Positions 23,557-39,825 are shown, counted from the stretch's first letter. The stretch is DNA of 64,000 bases from Chimonanthus salicifolius (GCA_013350335.1 CM023533.1:28564869-28628868), one strand, 5' to 3'. Notes: a model not told the origin generated them from the sequence alone. Program-made: numbers and translations.

Positions 23557-25762
23557 GAGAGTTTTCTATCATTTCTTGTTCATGGGATTAATTGGCTATT
23601 TTAGTGCCACTGAAAGTTGTATCCACATATTATCATAGGTAGTGTCATAGTTCCTGATCATATCTTAAAAAAAACAGAAGAATGTCTTATGTTCATAGTT
23701 TCGAAGAGAGAGAAGGAGTGAGCAATGTAATTTGGGTAGTCCCACATCGAAAATTACCTGGGATGACCATGGCGTTTATTAACAGGGCAGGGTAACCTCA
23801 AAATCGGCTAGTCATGTGTTTGCTCCTACCGTGGGCATTGGAGGTTGATGTAACTTGACCCACTTAATAAATGGGTAGATCTGATTACTGTATGCAACAC
23901 AATCAATAATATGAGGTCTACAATCTTTAAAGAATGGTCTTAGTAACAAGTCTTGTTAGAAAGATCTCCTCATATAGATAAATAAGTAAACTCGACCCGA
24001 CTCACAAAAAATAGATCAGAACTCAAAATAAACTTTAACTTGAACTCGACACCACTTGTTGCCAGGTCCAGCTGGAGCTAATTTTACATTATTCATTAGT
24101 CAATTGAAGTCATTTCGGTATTCATTTGATAGTACTGTTTTGTTAATTGAATCAAGAAATAGTTGAACATAGAAAGCAGAACACACTGCTGATATCTACT
24201 CATGTTTTTTCTTAAAAAAAAAAAAAAACTAGTCAAGTGCTTCGGATTAAATTAAATTAAACACCTCAATTTGAAGGTGTCAACATACATGAGTGCATGG
24301 ATTAATTTACTAGGATTTTTTTAATTAATATATATCAATCACTCTATTCTATTATTAGTCAGATCTGACTCCAACAACTGCACACATCAATGCTCTTAAG
24401 AAATTGGTTCAACCAATACCAAGTCGGTCAAACTGATCCATTTAACCAGTTTGGCCACTTGATTTTGACCACTTAATACTTATAGCGTAGATAAGTGACT
24501 AATTTTTGGCCACTTGTTTTTTCTCTCAATAACAGTATAACTTAGTTTAGATAAAAATAAAAATAGAATAACAAAGAATTTAAATAATACAAATCTTAAA
24601 ATTAAGCTTTCAATCTTCTTATTATTGATGGTTTTGCCAATATCCTCATAATTCAGCTGAAATGTATCGTCCGTACACTTAGTAATTAGCTGATACAGGC
24701 ATTTTATTGGTCGTATCACATCGATCTATATCGGCTTATATGGTATAATATTGTTCATTTTCAAAAAAAAAATATATATTTTAAAAGAATTGTTGATCTA
24801 CCTTTTTTTGAGTTGAATCTCAATTTTGGTGTTTTTCAAAAATAATTTAATGAATAATATTGAATGCTTATGGAATTGAATAAAGATGTCTTAATATGAT
24901 TGATATAGTTTATAGGATGTGTAAGTAATTTTCCAAGTTTTTTTTTTCAAAAATTTAATGAAATATGGTTTTCTAAGATAACTCCCATTTTGGTTTCTTG
25001 TGGGAAAAAAATGGAAATGAATGATTATGGATTTAAATGAAAAACCTTAATGTGATTGATATAGTTTTTAGTGTGTTTGATTGATTTTTCTAATATTTCA
25101 ATATTTTCATGAAATTTAGATTTTTTACAAAAAAAAATAATGAATTAAATATAATAAAAGATACATGTGAGATACTAGAGAATATGAATTCATATTAAGT
25201 GTTTTCTCATGTTAATTTGGTATATTCAAAATTTTCTGGATATATTTTATTTGTATCTAAATTTCGACTTCTAAGAGTCAAACACTCTGAAAAACATTAT
25301 TTTTTTTTTAAAAAAAATATGCTCACAATGGGTTTTTAATTTTTTAATTTTTTTTTTAAAGAATTGATGAATTATCGCTGAATTGATAATTATAGCAAAT
25401 ACGTTTGTATTTTCTGTAACCCCTGATTTATAGTAAAACACACAAGGCTAATCATTGATGGAAGTGCAAAGTATAGAAAGATCCAGCAGGTGGGCCATTG
25501 GTTAGGCTGGACCTTTCATCAATTACTGTCGCCATGATCTGTAGTAGAGATTTTAAGGGTGTATTGGAAAGCCAAAAGGCAAATCATTCAACAACACAAA
25601 TGTTCACTACTTCTAAGAAATATATGCTACAGTGATTGAAGATGCATCTACCATCTTTCATCCATAGATTGTCCTCAAATCTTTCATCTGCCTTTCCTAT
25701 TCAAGGGTGGTGATTTTTGATTAATTTTTAAAAAAGTTCTAGCTGCTTGGCCCGAGCAGTGA

Positions 25763-26109
25763 GCGGGACTGAAACTTGGGTCGGATTTCAATAAATTCAA
25801 TCAAACCTATGTCAAAATTTATTAAACCTGATTCAACCCGAATGGTTGACCTGATTTATGCACCCAATCTGATTTGAATTTCTGACCCGACTCAACCCAA
25901 ATGTTGTTTTATAACTTGGTGCACTTGGGTTGGGTTGGGTCGGGTTGCTTTTAAAATTTTCAACCCGATCCAGCTCAAATTTTATTTGGATTTTATTTTT
26001 CCCAATCTAACTCGACCTGAGATATACAAATACATAATCCAAAACCCATTGATTTCTTGAGTCAGGCCATGCGGGTCGGATTAAAACCCGACCCAAGTTT
26101 CACACCTGG
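25763..26109. mobile_element. hAT-like MITE of the GGGTCGGGT family, older copy
   Basis: Inverted ends are GGGACTGAAACTTGGGTCGG on the left and the complement of CCGACCCAAGTTTCACACC on the right. The interior repeats CCCGACTCAACCC and GGGTTGGGTCGGG motifs. It belongs to the same family as the well-preserved element at 41139-41457. Confidence 0.65.
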
Positions 26110-26164
26110 CTATGAGTTTTGTTTTTATTGTGATGCATGGCCTGAGACTTGGGTTTATATTCTA

Positions 26165-26354
26165 CTCCCTCTATCCGAAATTAATTGTCCTATATGAATT
26201 TTGGAATTGTCCCAAAATAGTTATCTCATTTGTATTTGAGTAGTATAAAATGTGTTGAAAATTGATGATATCACATAAGTGCTAGCCTTATATAGAGAGT
26301 TCTTTAAAAAATACAAATATTTCAAATAAGACAACTAAAATGGGACGAAGGGAG
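26165..26354. mobile_element. Stowaway-type MITE
   Basis: The element has TA on both sides and inverted ends CTCCCTCTATCC and GGGACGAAGGGAG, matching the consensus CTCCCTCYGTYCC of Tc1/mariner-derived Stowaway MITEs. It is 190 bp long. Two relatives lie at 44574 and 58224. Confidence 0.88.
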
Positions 26355-26766
26355 TATAATTTATTGGGGTGTTTCCATTGATCTAGTTTGTGATTCTAGT
26401 AGAATTTTGGGTCAATCATTTTGGATTCATGGGCTTTTGGGTAACTACCTAAATCTCTAGTTTTAAATTGATAAGCTTTAATCAAGTTTCTCTTATTGAG
26501 ATTCAATAATAAAATTGAAAACATGAAGAAAATGAATAAAGAAAGACATAATTGAAAGTGGAGTGATTGACTATCACATAGACAGAAGGAAAAGTGAAAT
26601 TCAAAAAAATAGATTTAATGATGATAATGATTTAATATTAAGATTGTATTTGAAATGAACATTGAGTTTCATAACTTGATGCCAATACCAAATGACCTAA
26701 ATCTTTACTATTTAATTTAAAATTTTAAAAATTATAATTTCAATAGTCATTGAAATACCTTACTAA

Positions 26767-27116
26767 TGTTAGGATTGGGTATTCAGCCTAAAAAGCTAAC
26801 TCATTAGATGAAGTGAGTTAAGTCCTTTATAAGTTCCTAAATCTCCTCCTTCACAATCATTGTGGACTCGTTCGCTGCCCCAACAATCCTCTTTCGAACT
26901 ATGCTCTCCGGTGGATACAAACATCGTCGACCATCTCGTTTGCCTAGGAGAATTTCGATTCACATGCGTTGGCTTGGGAATATGACTCTAATACCATTGG
27001 TTAAGACTGAGTATCCAGTCCAAAATGCTAATATATTAGATGAAGTAATCCAAATCCTTTATAAGTTTTTAAATCTCTCTCTTTAACACTAAGGTGGGAC
27101 TTGTTCCTGCCCAACA
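26767..27116 (-). mobile_element. TRIM element with two short LTRs, minus orientation
   Basis: Two direct repeats of about 118 bp (26767-26885 and about 26999-27116) begin TGTTAGGATTGGGTATT / TGGTTAAGACTGAGTATC and end CCCCAACA / GCCCAACA. Between them are only about 113 bp. Next to the right-hand LTR is GACTCTAATACCA, a decayed reverse complement of the tRNA-iMet primer-binding site TGGTATCAGAGC. So this is a terminal-repeat retrotransposon in miniature lying on the minus strand. The flanks ACTAA and ACCAA are a possible target duplication with one change. Related copies are at 28.7, 33.8, 38.0 and 46.5 kb. Confidence 0.82.
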
Positions 27117-27162
27117 ACCAACAAATCTGTTGAATATTATGGTTTGATTATGGCCACTCATT

Positions 27163-27641
27163 CAGACACCCCCATTTCCTGTCAACAGACACCGTATTTC
27201 GAATTCTTAGTGGAAATTATGTTTCTGCCCTTCCGCATAGAATCGTGCGATTGAACTGACAGTTCATTTTCGCTTCGATTGATCGATCTTAGGCATATAC
27301 AATCGTGTGATTGATTTTAGGGATCGTGCGATTGATTCAGAGTAGATGAATTTTGATACCTTATTTGTAAAAATCGGTCAAGAAATGACTTCTTTTGAAA
27401 ATTTCTCTCTACTCCATTTGGAGGTTCGATTGGACGATTCCTGAAATTGATCGCACGACCCCTGGAATCGATTCGCACTATTTCTGGAATCAATCGCACG
27501 ATTGTATATGCCTAAGATCGATCGATCGAAGCGAAAATGAACTGTCTGTTCAATCGCACGATTCCACGTGGAAAGACAGAAACATAATTTTCACTAAGAA
27601 TTTGAAATACGGTGTCTGCTGGCAGGAAATGGGGGTGTCTG
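27163..27641. mobile_element. Foldback element with roughly 170-bp inverted repeats upstream of the bHLH gene
   Basis: The left end starts CAGACACCCCCATTTCCTG and the right end finishes with its complement, CAGGAAATGGGGGTGTCTG. The match continues inward through ACACCGTATTTC, a CGCACGATT-rich block, AAAATGAACTG..CAGTTCATTTT and GGCATATACAATCGTG, to about 27325 on the left and 27495 on the right. Several GATCGATCGA and AATCGYRCGATT palindromes lie within. It has no coding capacity; the short open frames here come from the inverted repeat. Such a hairpin is a plausible small-RNA source. It ends 428 bp before the bHLH start codon. Confidence 0.85.
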
Positions 27642-28068
27642 TATGGGCAGCCTTATATCCATGCAAGGAGGAGGAGGTAACCTAGTATTAGAGAAAGAGA
27701 ATGGCATACTGCCTCCTTCTTTGACTTCTTTTCAAATCCTTGGAGGCAACGGCTCTGACTCTTGACTTTTCCCGTCGTGGCTTTCTTCTTCAACTCCCGC
27801 TTGAAAAAGACCGTTCAGTCCACGAACAAAAGCCAAAGCCAACCCTTTTAAGAATCAGTTCAGAAGAACGACACAAGCTTGTAAACTTGTAATTCAGTTC
27901 AATAGTATTGTATGATTGTAGTTGGCGACTAAAATTTTTCTTCTTCCAATCTTGAGGTCTGTTTCCTGCTTTTATCATTACATAGTAAAGGTTGAGATAT
28001 TGAGTTAGTCGTGTCGTCCTCTGCACATTCGTGACATAGAATCTCGCTCCTTGTAAAATTGAAATTTA

Positions 28069-29317
28069 ATGCAAATGGAGTTGAGGACATGGTTTCCAGA
28101 AGATTTGATTCAATGTTACCCATTGAGAGATCCTCTTTCTTCGTCTTCCTTGCCGATTCCGGTGGTTTCGGAAGGGAGCTCTGAGTGTTCATGTCTTTCG
28201 TTCGACATGGTGAACACTTGTTATCGTTTCGATTCGATCCAAGATATTCCAATTGAGCAAGCAACCAAACCATCATCTGCTGTAATTCCAACTCACCTGC
28301 TTGCAATGCAAGATCAAAGCCAACTCTACAACATCCATTTATCGACACCTGCTGGTGAGGATGAGGCAATGGCAAGAGCCATGATTGCAGCTATGACTTC
28401 CCCTGCATCTTCCTCATCTTCCTACCACTCACAAATTCCAACCCACCAACATGAAGCGTGCAAGAGATCTGCTTTCAGGAATTATGATTCAGCTCTTGCT
28501 CCCAATGTCGGAACAAGGCCCACTTCCTACGGCCAAAACAAGATTAAGCGTTTGATCGCTTTTTCAAGAAGCATCAGAATGCAAATGCAAGAAACCCGCC
28601 CGACTAGCAATCAATTGAACCATATGATATCTGAACGCAGGCGTAGAGAGAAACTCAACGAAAGCTTTCAAGAATTGAGAGCACTGCTCCCTCCAGGATC
28701 CAAGGTAAGCATTTGAATTGATTATTGGGGTGCGAACAGAGTCTCGCGAACAGAGTCTCACATTTATTGTGAGGGGAAAAATCTATAGGATTGGGTCACT
28801 CCACCTATCAGGCTAGTCTTTTGGGCTGAAGTCCAGTCCTAACATTGATAAAGATCAGGTTAATTATCGATGTTCTTGCCATTGTAATAATCAACACTGA
28901 TTTGGGTTTTGTTTTTGATAGAAAGACAAGGCATCTGTGCTCGCCAACACTAGAGATTACCTGAGTGGTTTGAAGGCACAAGTTGTAGATCTAATGGAGA
29001 AGAAGCGATCATTGGAGTCGCGTCTTTCATTTGAAAAGGAAGTGAATGAAGAATCGGGTAGTAATTTTAATGAAAGATTAGCAGTAGAAGTTGTGGAAGC
29101 CTCTGAATCATCTTCAGAAGAGAGGCAAATCGAGCTGCGTGTGATAGTGAGAGAAGAAGATTGTAATGTGATTGATCTGGTTCTTCACTTGCTCCAATGC
29201 CTGAAGCAAATGCGAGATGTGAGCTTAGCATCCATTGACGCAAACACCCTTCTGCAACAACTGAATCTATTCAATCGAGCAATCTTCAGACTAAATTTTA
29301 AGGTATTCACACCATGA
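28069..29317 (+). CDS. BHLH041: bHLH041-like transcription factor, N-terminal half not found (343 aa; 2 exons)
   Basis: Exons are 28069-28704 and 28922-29317, with a 217-bp phase-0 GT-AG intron inside the bHLH domain. The product (MQMELRTWFPEDL...) contains a Ser-rich linker, the segment EDEAMARAMIAAMTSP, then the bHLH at about 181-240 with HMISERRRREKLN. The His, Glu and Arg at positions 5, 9 and 13 of the basic region predict E-box/G-box binding. A C-terminal ACT-like region follows. In bHLH041 proteins as I recall them, the WFPEDF segment is internal, preceded by roughly 150-200 residues. Here an in-frame TGA lies two codons before the ATG and no such domain is evident. The gene may be truncated, or the N-terminus may lie in an exon I missed. 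The intron contains a TRIM solo LTR. Confidence 0.85.
28718..28849 (+). mobile_element. TRIM solo LTR in the bHLH intron, with 5-bp target duplication
   Basis: The LTR is 28723-28844 (122 bp). It starts TATTGGGGTGCGAACAG, contains GAGTCTCACATTTATTGTGA, TGGGTCACTCCACCTATCA and GGCTAGTCTTTTGGGC, and ends CAGTCCTAACA. It is bounded by TTGAT at 28718-28722 and 28845-28849. Length and motifs match the LTRs of the TRIMs at 46.5 and 38.0 kb. It makes up more than half of the bHLH intron. Confidence 0.88.
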
Positions 29318-29373
29318 AACTCGTTTGTTCTGCAGTTGGATTTGATGTGAAGAGGAATACAAAGGTGTTAGAA

Positions 29374-29470
29374 GCGGGGTTGGTGTGATGGTCAAGTAAT
29401 CCGTCTCATAAAACGGGATCTTGAGTTCAATTCACACTCAACTCCAATGGGTCACTCTGTTTTTTCAAGA
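29374..29470 (+). mobile_element. SINE-like fragment
   Basis: GGGGTTGGTGTGATGGTCAA (A-box region) is followed by TTGAGTTCAATTC (B box) and a T-rich end. The head is shared with 33789, where a TRIM cuts it off. It lies just past the bHLH stop codon, probably in or near the 3' UTR. Confidence 0.5.
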
Positions 29471-29814
29471 CTAAAATACATTTACGAAAATAATCAATAT
29501 AATTCTCTAAAACTTGCACCCAATTAAACCAAAAGATCCATCTGTGATGAGTCTAGATAGAAGAATCATGTTGGTGGTGCTTATTCTATGATTATTAATA
29601 ATGGGTGGTGATGGATGACTTCAAAATTTTGATATGTAAGTTCTTATTAAATTTGAGGCCATCTAAATAATTTGAAGCCTAAGATAAGAAGGACCTTAAA
29701 CTTCACAAGTACCCAAATTAAAAAATACTAGACCTTCTAACATGAAAAATCTTTCCATCCCTATTGGTGCTTATATTTATTTTCAAGTTTTTTATTAAAA
29801 AAACAAAGTGTATA

Positions 29815-29946
29815 GGTGTCTCCTGACTAATCTTCAAGACATTTATAAACCTTTCAATCTATACACACGAGTGATCTTTTGGGATTGATCATGAATTGAA
29901 CACAAGACTCGCTTCTTGAAGCGAGTTCTTGGTCTTCTGGCCAATT
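29815..29946 (-). mobile_element. SINE-like element, minus orientation
   Basis: On the minus strand the head reads TGGCCAGAAGACCAAGAACT, followed by CTTGTGTTCAATTC (B-box-like) and, further on, AGACACCTATACAC and a T/A-rich tail. Related B-box heads occur at 48420-48603 (minus) and 2580 (plus). The ends are approximate. Confidence 0.45.
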
Positions 29947-30498
29947 CAATGACAGTAAGAAAGAATGGGCACATCATTGGTTTGTGTTTTTCATTTTGAA
30001 ATTATTTTGTCTTTCAATTCATTATAATGTAATAAGCTAAAAAAAATGAAAGACAAAATAAAAACAATATCAGTTTATAGAATAAATTGAAGGATAAAAT
30101 GGTCTCTTGTATACTATCTTAACAAAAAGAATCTGTTACAAATTAATTTTCTTTAATTTTTTACTAATAATATTTTATGTGATGAAGATTGTTTCAAACA
30201 ATTATATCCATGGAAGAGCATATGATAATAACAAGGTGTGGGTTTGTGTTTCTAGGCAAGCAAATGGAATCAACAGTCACTGAAGGAAGCAATGACCAGA
30301 GCAGTTGCAGACTTGGCCCATGGAGGAAAGCCCATATTGACCAGACCACTTGATCTCTGTTGAATTCGAAGCTGGCCCACTTGATGAAAATAGAATCCAC
30401 CACCTTTTTTTTTCTATTATTACAAATTTAATCTCTCTCAGACTTATGTGCCATGTCATGTAAATAATGTTATTATTATTATTTTTTTGAAATAGTTC

Positions 30499-30524
30499 AT
30501 ATATATATATATATATATATATAT
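30499..30524. repeat. (AT)13 microsatellite
   Basis: An uninterrupted AT dinucleotide run of about 26 bp between TTC and GTAAAG. Confidence 0.95.
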
Positions 30525-31854
30525 GTAAAGGGCACCAGAACTACATATACAAATGTTATTAAAATTTTAAGATCGATTAAGCTTGGCCGTTTGAGTTAAC
30601 TCGCTACTCAATCGATAGTGTCATTTTAATTCAGTAAAGACTCAGTTATTATTGCTAATTTTTATCGAGTTCGAGTTGATTCTTGATAATTGGACTTAAA
30701 TCCACTTTGTGTAAAAGACTGAGTTAGATATAAAACTCAGTTTGGACTTCAATTCCCTTTCTTGTATTCCTTCTCATGATTGTAGCTTTCACCTTGGAAT
30801 TCTATTTTCTTGTGGATGAGAATGGAAGTCTCTCTTGAGACGCCGGGTTTGACTGGCTAGTTTTCTTTCTTGTGATTATTATTGTTTGTTTATCTTAATC
30901 AATGTCATTAGATAATTAAACCATCTCTTAATGTCATTATCCGCTGCTTAGTTTTGTTTTCATGGCTCCCTCATGTGTTTCTCAGATGATGGTCTTAAAA
31001 TGATCATGATACAAGTCAACATTTTATTATACAAAGTGTAACTATCAGATTTAAAAAAAAAATGAATATTTCAATATCAGTTAATATTTAATACTTAAAT
31101 TAAGATGTTGATGTGCCACCAAACTCTAGGGCTATGTTTGGATAGGAAAAAGTGAGGAGATTTCTTTTGAAGAACTATGAGTTTTCTTGTTTGGTTTTAA
31201 AGTTGATGTTCTCCACACTTATTAGAAAAATATCATATTCGATCAATTACCACTTTTGTTTATGGAAGGAGGTCTTGGTATCAAACTCACTTAAAAACAA
31301 AAAGAGTATGTGCAGATTGGAAGATTTATATATGTTTCAAATGATTAGTCAAGTGAGACACTTGAATACCTAGTCTTCAAAAAAGAAAAGGGAGAAGATG
31401 GTGTTTTGCACGATCTGAGCTGACTATAATTTGTTTTTTTTTAAAGAAATTTACAGTTTAGTGAAAAATATGACAGATGAGATTGAAATCTCATCAAAAC
31501 ACGACAAGGAGACCAATTTTTAGCCTAAAAAAAAATAAAATAAAGTAACTTGATCTTAGTGATCAAACATTACTAAGCTACGTTATTTTTTTCAAGAACT
31601 CAAAATAATTTTGACTATTAAGATCGAGTGGCTAATAATTACTTTTTAAGTTGAAATTCGACCCACTCTGACTTCAAATAAACTTCCAACCGCACTGGAT
31701 ATTTTTCTTTTAATTATTCATGATTATTCTAAAAAAAATAAAAAAAAGATTTAACACAATTATTGGCCTTATTAAGTCCACCTAAACCATATAAATCAAC
31801 AATCTTTCGATGAACCTTGGCAGATAGAAGTTCATTTGTTTTCTGTTACTCCTA

Positions 31855-32167
31855 GAGAAGTAAGGCTAGCGATACTTCCACGGGCACTTTGTGTATACAG
31901 ATACGGGTTTTACCGTGATGCTCACTAATAGGATCCCTTAGTAGTTTTTGGCGAACCGATTTTACTGTTCATCTATGATTCGGAGAGCCGATTTTACTGT
32001 TCACGAGTGATCCGGTGAGCCAATTTTACTCTTGCCGAGCTGACTTATGACATTCCTATTATTTTACATTTTCGGTACGGCAAGTGAAAGTTAAAATGAG
32101 GCATCACAGTAAAACCCATGTCTGAATACATAAAGTGCCCGTGGGATAATCGTTCACCGAGAAATAA
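31855..32167. mobile_element. MULE-like MITE, copy 1, with 9-bp target duplication
   Basis: The element is 31864-32158 (295 bp). The ends are inverted: GGCTAGCGAT on the left and ATCGTTCACC on the right, then CACGGGCACTTTGTGTATAC against the complement of GTATTCAGACATGGGTTTTA. A shared GGGTTTTACYGTGATG completes arms of about 57 bp. The flanks GAGAAGTAA (31855) and GAGAAATAA (32159) are nine bases with one mismatch. The interior has repeated GAACCGATTTTACTGTTCA units. The target length fits Mutator-like elements. Copy 2 is at 47614. Confidence 0.85.
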
Positions 32168-33149
32168 TAAGACTTCTGTTACTTTTAAGTTCTCATTAGT
32201 CCAAACATAACTTCAGAGGAGATGTCTACACATATTGTAGAAATTAAGTAATCCTCTCTCTCTCTCAATGTACTAAAGTAACTTTTAGCTTTTTCAATGT
32301 TGCTGCAAAGCAAGTAAAACAGAAAAAATGGAGAAATTATTCCATGTACGTCCTGCCAAATTGTAAAATTTGAATCCTCATTTATAAAATAATATTTTTT
32401 AGTATAATATCTAAAAATATTATATCAATATTACTCTTTTTTTTTGAATAAATGAAAAAGAAATTATCTGATTGACTCTCTACTCTTTCAAATATTAAAA
32501 AAATTGAAAAATGTTGTAAGTTATAATTAAAAGAAATTCTCTAAAATAGTAATATTTTGAAACTTGAGAAGAACCCATCTACTCATTAGAAGGAAACAGC
32601 CCTTAAATTCTAAGTTCTAGAATCAATTCCTACTTTCATAGTTTTGAAGTCTTCAAAGTGGGGAGACCGGGAGACTTTTCAAGGTTTCTTTATGGTATGG
32701 CATGGCCCTCAACTTTTTATTTGTAAGGGCTTCCTTTTTTTTTTTCCTCCATTGTGCCAAACTGCCAATATTCATTTGGTCTAAAAGCCCATTCCTGAAA
32801 TTAGGTTTTCAAGGACCAACTGTGGCCCATTAACAGCCCTGGTACTTATACGCAACACCAGGCCCATTCTTATCACACTCAAAATTTGCCAACTGATATC
32901 GTTTGGCTATTATTAGGCTGTGGTTGCAAACGATCTACGTTCGGCTTATTTTATCCAAACCAAGCCATTTCTTATCTCACCCATGACCCAACTCTAGGCG
33001 TATACCAAATAAATTATGAAGGACATTTACAATGTATTTCTCCAACAAATGAAGGACTATAATCACGGTCATCGATATCATTATTAAAGTCATTTATTTT
33101 ATCTATTTATGGTCAGTTTTCTGATCTCCACTTTTTCACTCAAGCTATA

Positions 33150-33731
33150 GTATAGGCCAGGGGTTAAAAAAACGGTTCGGCCGATATATCGGCCGCAATA
33201 TCGGCCGAGAAAATTCTCTCTTCCGATATCGGCATTTTCTCTCTCTTCTGATATCAGAACCGTGAAAAAACCGCAAAAAGCCGTGATGAACAGTGATGAA
33301 CCGTGACGAAACTGTAAAAAACAGCCAAAAACCGCCAAAAACCGTGAAAGCAGTAAACCCTGAACCGTTAAAAACCGTGACGAACCGCGAAAAATCGTTA
33401 AAAACCGTGAAACCAGTAAACCCTGAACCGTTAAAAACCATGAAGAACCGTTAAAAATCGCAAAAAACCGCCAAGAACCGTGTAAAAACCGTATCGGTGT
33501 TTTTTTTTTTTTAAAAAATTTAAATACCGATATTTATGAATATCGGCCGATATTTGGACCGATATTTCGGACCGAATATCGGCCGATATTTGGACCGATA
33601 TTTCGGACCGAATATCGGTCATATCGGCCGATAATACTATAGTACGGCCGATACATATCGTATCGGCCGATATTGTTCAATTTGAAAAAACCGATATATA
33701 TCGGCCGATATTTGAACCTTAGGTATAGGCC
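33150..33731. mobile_element. Nonautonomous element rich in ATCGGCCGATAT palindromes
   Basis: The element is 33159-33722, flanked by GTATAGGCC at 33150-33158 and 33723-33731, a perfect 9-bp duplication. The ends are weakly inverted (AGGGGTTAAAAA; complement of TTTGAACCTTAG). Both sides carry palindromic ATCGGCCGATAT clusters. The centre is a degenerate array of AACCGTGAAAAACCG-type units, with a repeat of about 65 bp containing CAGTAAACCCTGAACCGTTA. Minus-strand open frames here are by-products. A relic of the family lies at 61476-61606. Confidence 0.78.
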
Positions 33732-33788
33732 CTTGATCAACTACAAGTCTGAGTTGACCCTTTTATATGTCATGTTAGAGTAACAAAG

Positions 33789-34090
33789 GGGTTAGAGTGA
33801 TGGTCAGGAACCCGTCTTAGCAAGTAAGAGTTCTTATTGGGCAATTAATAAGTCCCACATAGGTTGTGAAGGGAAGATTTAGGGACTTATATAGGACTTG
33901 AGTCACTCTACTTAATAGACTAGTATTTTAGGTTGGATATCCAATTCTAATAATTTGTATCAGAGTTAGGTCCCGAAGCTACCGCATATGAATTCAGGGA
34001 CCTCCTATCCAAACGTGATGACTGGCAAAACACAGTCTTTCTGGAGATGTTCGACCGCTTCAAGAGAAGTCTTTCTACTTCTCTCCATGT
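33789..34090 (+). mobile_element. TRIM fragment (one LTR, PBS, internal part) inserted in a SINE
   Basis: A SINE head (GGGGTTAGAGTGATGGTCA) at 33789 is interrupted at about 33834 by a TRIM LTR. The LTR contains TTGGGCAATTAATAAGTCCC, TAGGGACTTATATAGGACTT and GGTTGGATATCCAATTCTAA. After it comes a decayed PBS (TTGTATCAGAGTTAGG) and internal sequence shared with the 46.5-kb copy. The second LTR is missing. Confidence 0.7.
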
Positions 34091-34316
34091 AAACACACTC
34101 TAGATGAAGTAAATTAACAAATTATATTATTTCTTAGCAATTGAATTGAAAACCTCAAACTAAATGACCTCAAACTCAAATTTGAATTTCAAAATTTTGA
34201 AATTTTATTAATATATAGTCACCACCTTCCTCTCTCAGGATTGATTCACCTTTCTTTTCTAGATACATGCTTCATACATGTATGTATGTATCCCACTCTC
34301 TCTCTCTCTCACTAGT

Positions 34317-39469
<5,153 letters not shown>

Positions 39470-39647
39470 GGTGGCGCCCTTAGCTTCTTGTTTGGTGCTT
39501 GATAGAAATGTAGAAGCAGCAGTGGCTAGATTTGTATGCGTTCTTTCCATTAAATATACAGAATTATAAATGACAGTCCAAATTTTACTACCAGCCCTGA
39601 TTCTCTGTAGATCTATATTATGACATGTGCCCATGAATTTATGTGTA

Positions 39648-39664
39648 TTACTATATATAAAAAA
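39648..39664 (-). promoter_or_regulatory. Candidate TATA box of the P450 gene
   Basis: On the minus strand TTTTTTATATATAGTAA lies about 180 bp upstream of the start codon. That is a normal distance for a TATA box with a 5' UTR near 150 bp. The A/T-rich context makes this a weak call. Confidence 0.35.
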
Positions 39665-39825
39665 TCCTTACAGCTAATAAGATATACTTGTATTTTTTAT
39701 AATAATTATTTTTTCTATATGCAGACCGACATTTGTTCAGTGTATTTTAAAAAAGAAAAAAAAACATAGTAAATATTGTCACATTAATGAATAATAAATA
39801 ATTTTGAATAATATTCTATGAATAT

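Larger units (their letters stand above)
22606..27162. other. Intergenic region with MITEs and a TRIM
   Basis: I see no gene between the thioredoxin stop codon and the foldback element at 27163. A short (ATC)-rich tract lies at 22947-22996, which is probably still 3' UTR or flank. A TA-rich microsatellite is at 23480-23498. Another sequence with the TRIM-like phrase AGTCCCACATCG occurs at about 23739. The rest is AT-rich unique or decayed repeat DNA. Confidence 0.5.
29318..34316. other. Intergenic region, repeat rich
   Basis: There is no gene I can support between the bHLH stop and the P450 stop. It holds SINE fragments, a MULE-like MITE (31864), the ATCGGCC element (33159), a TRIM fragment (33834) and an (AT)n microsatellite. 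The remaining sequence is AT-rich. Confidence 0.5.

Noticed and set aside
27317..27685. Two overlapping frames near 27.4 kb on opposite strands.
   Set aside because: They lie in the arms and loop of the foldback element and mirror each other.
28069..28375. Antisense ORF of 148 codons opposite bHLH exon 1.
   Set aside because: It is a shadow of exon 1; the sense strand has the conserved protein.
33099..33740. Minus-strand frames rich in GRY, RYR and FTVF repeats.
   Set aside because: They are translations of the ATCGGCC palindromes and AACCGTGAAAAACCG units of a nonautonomous element.
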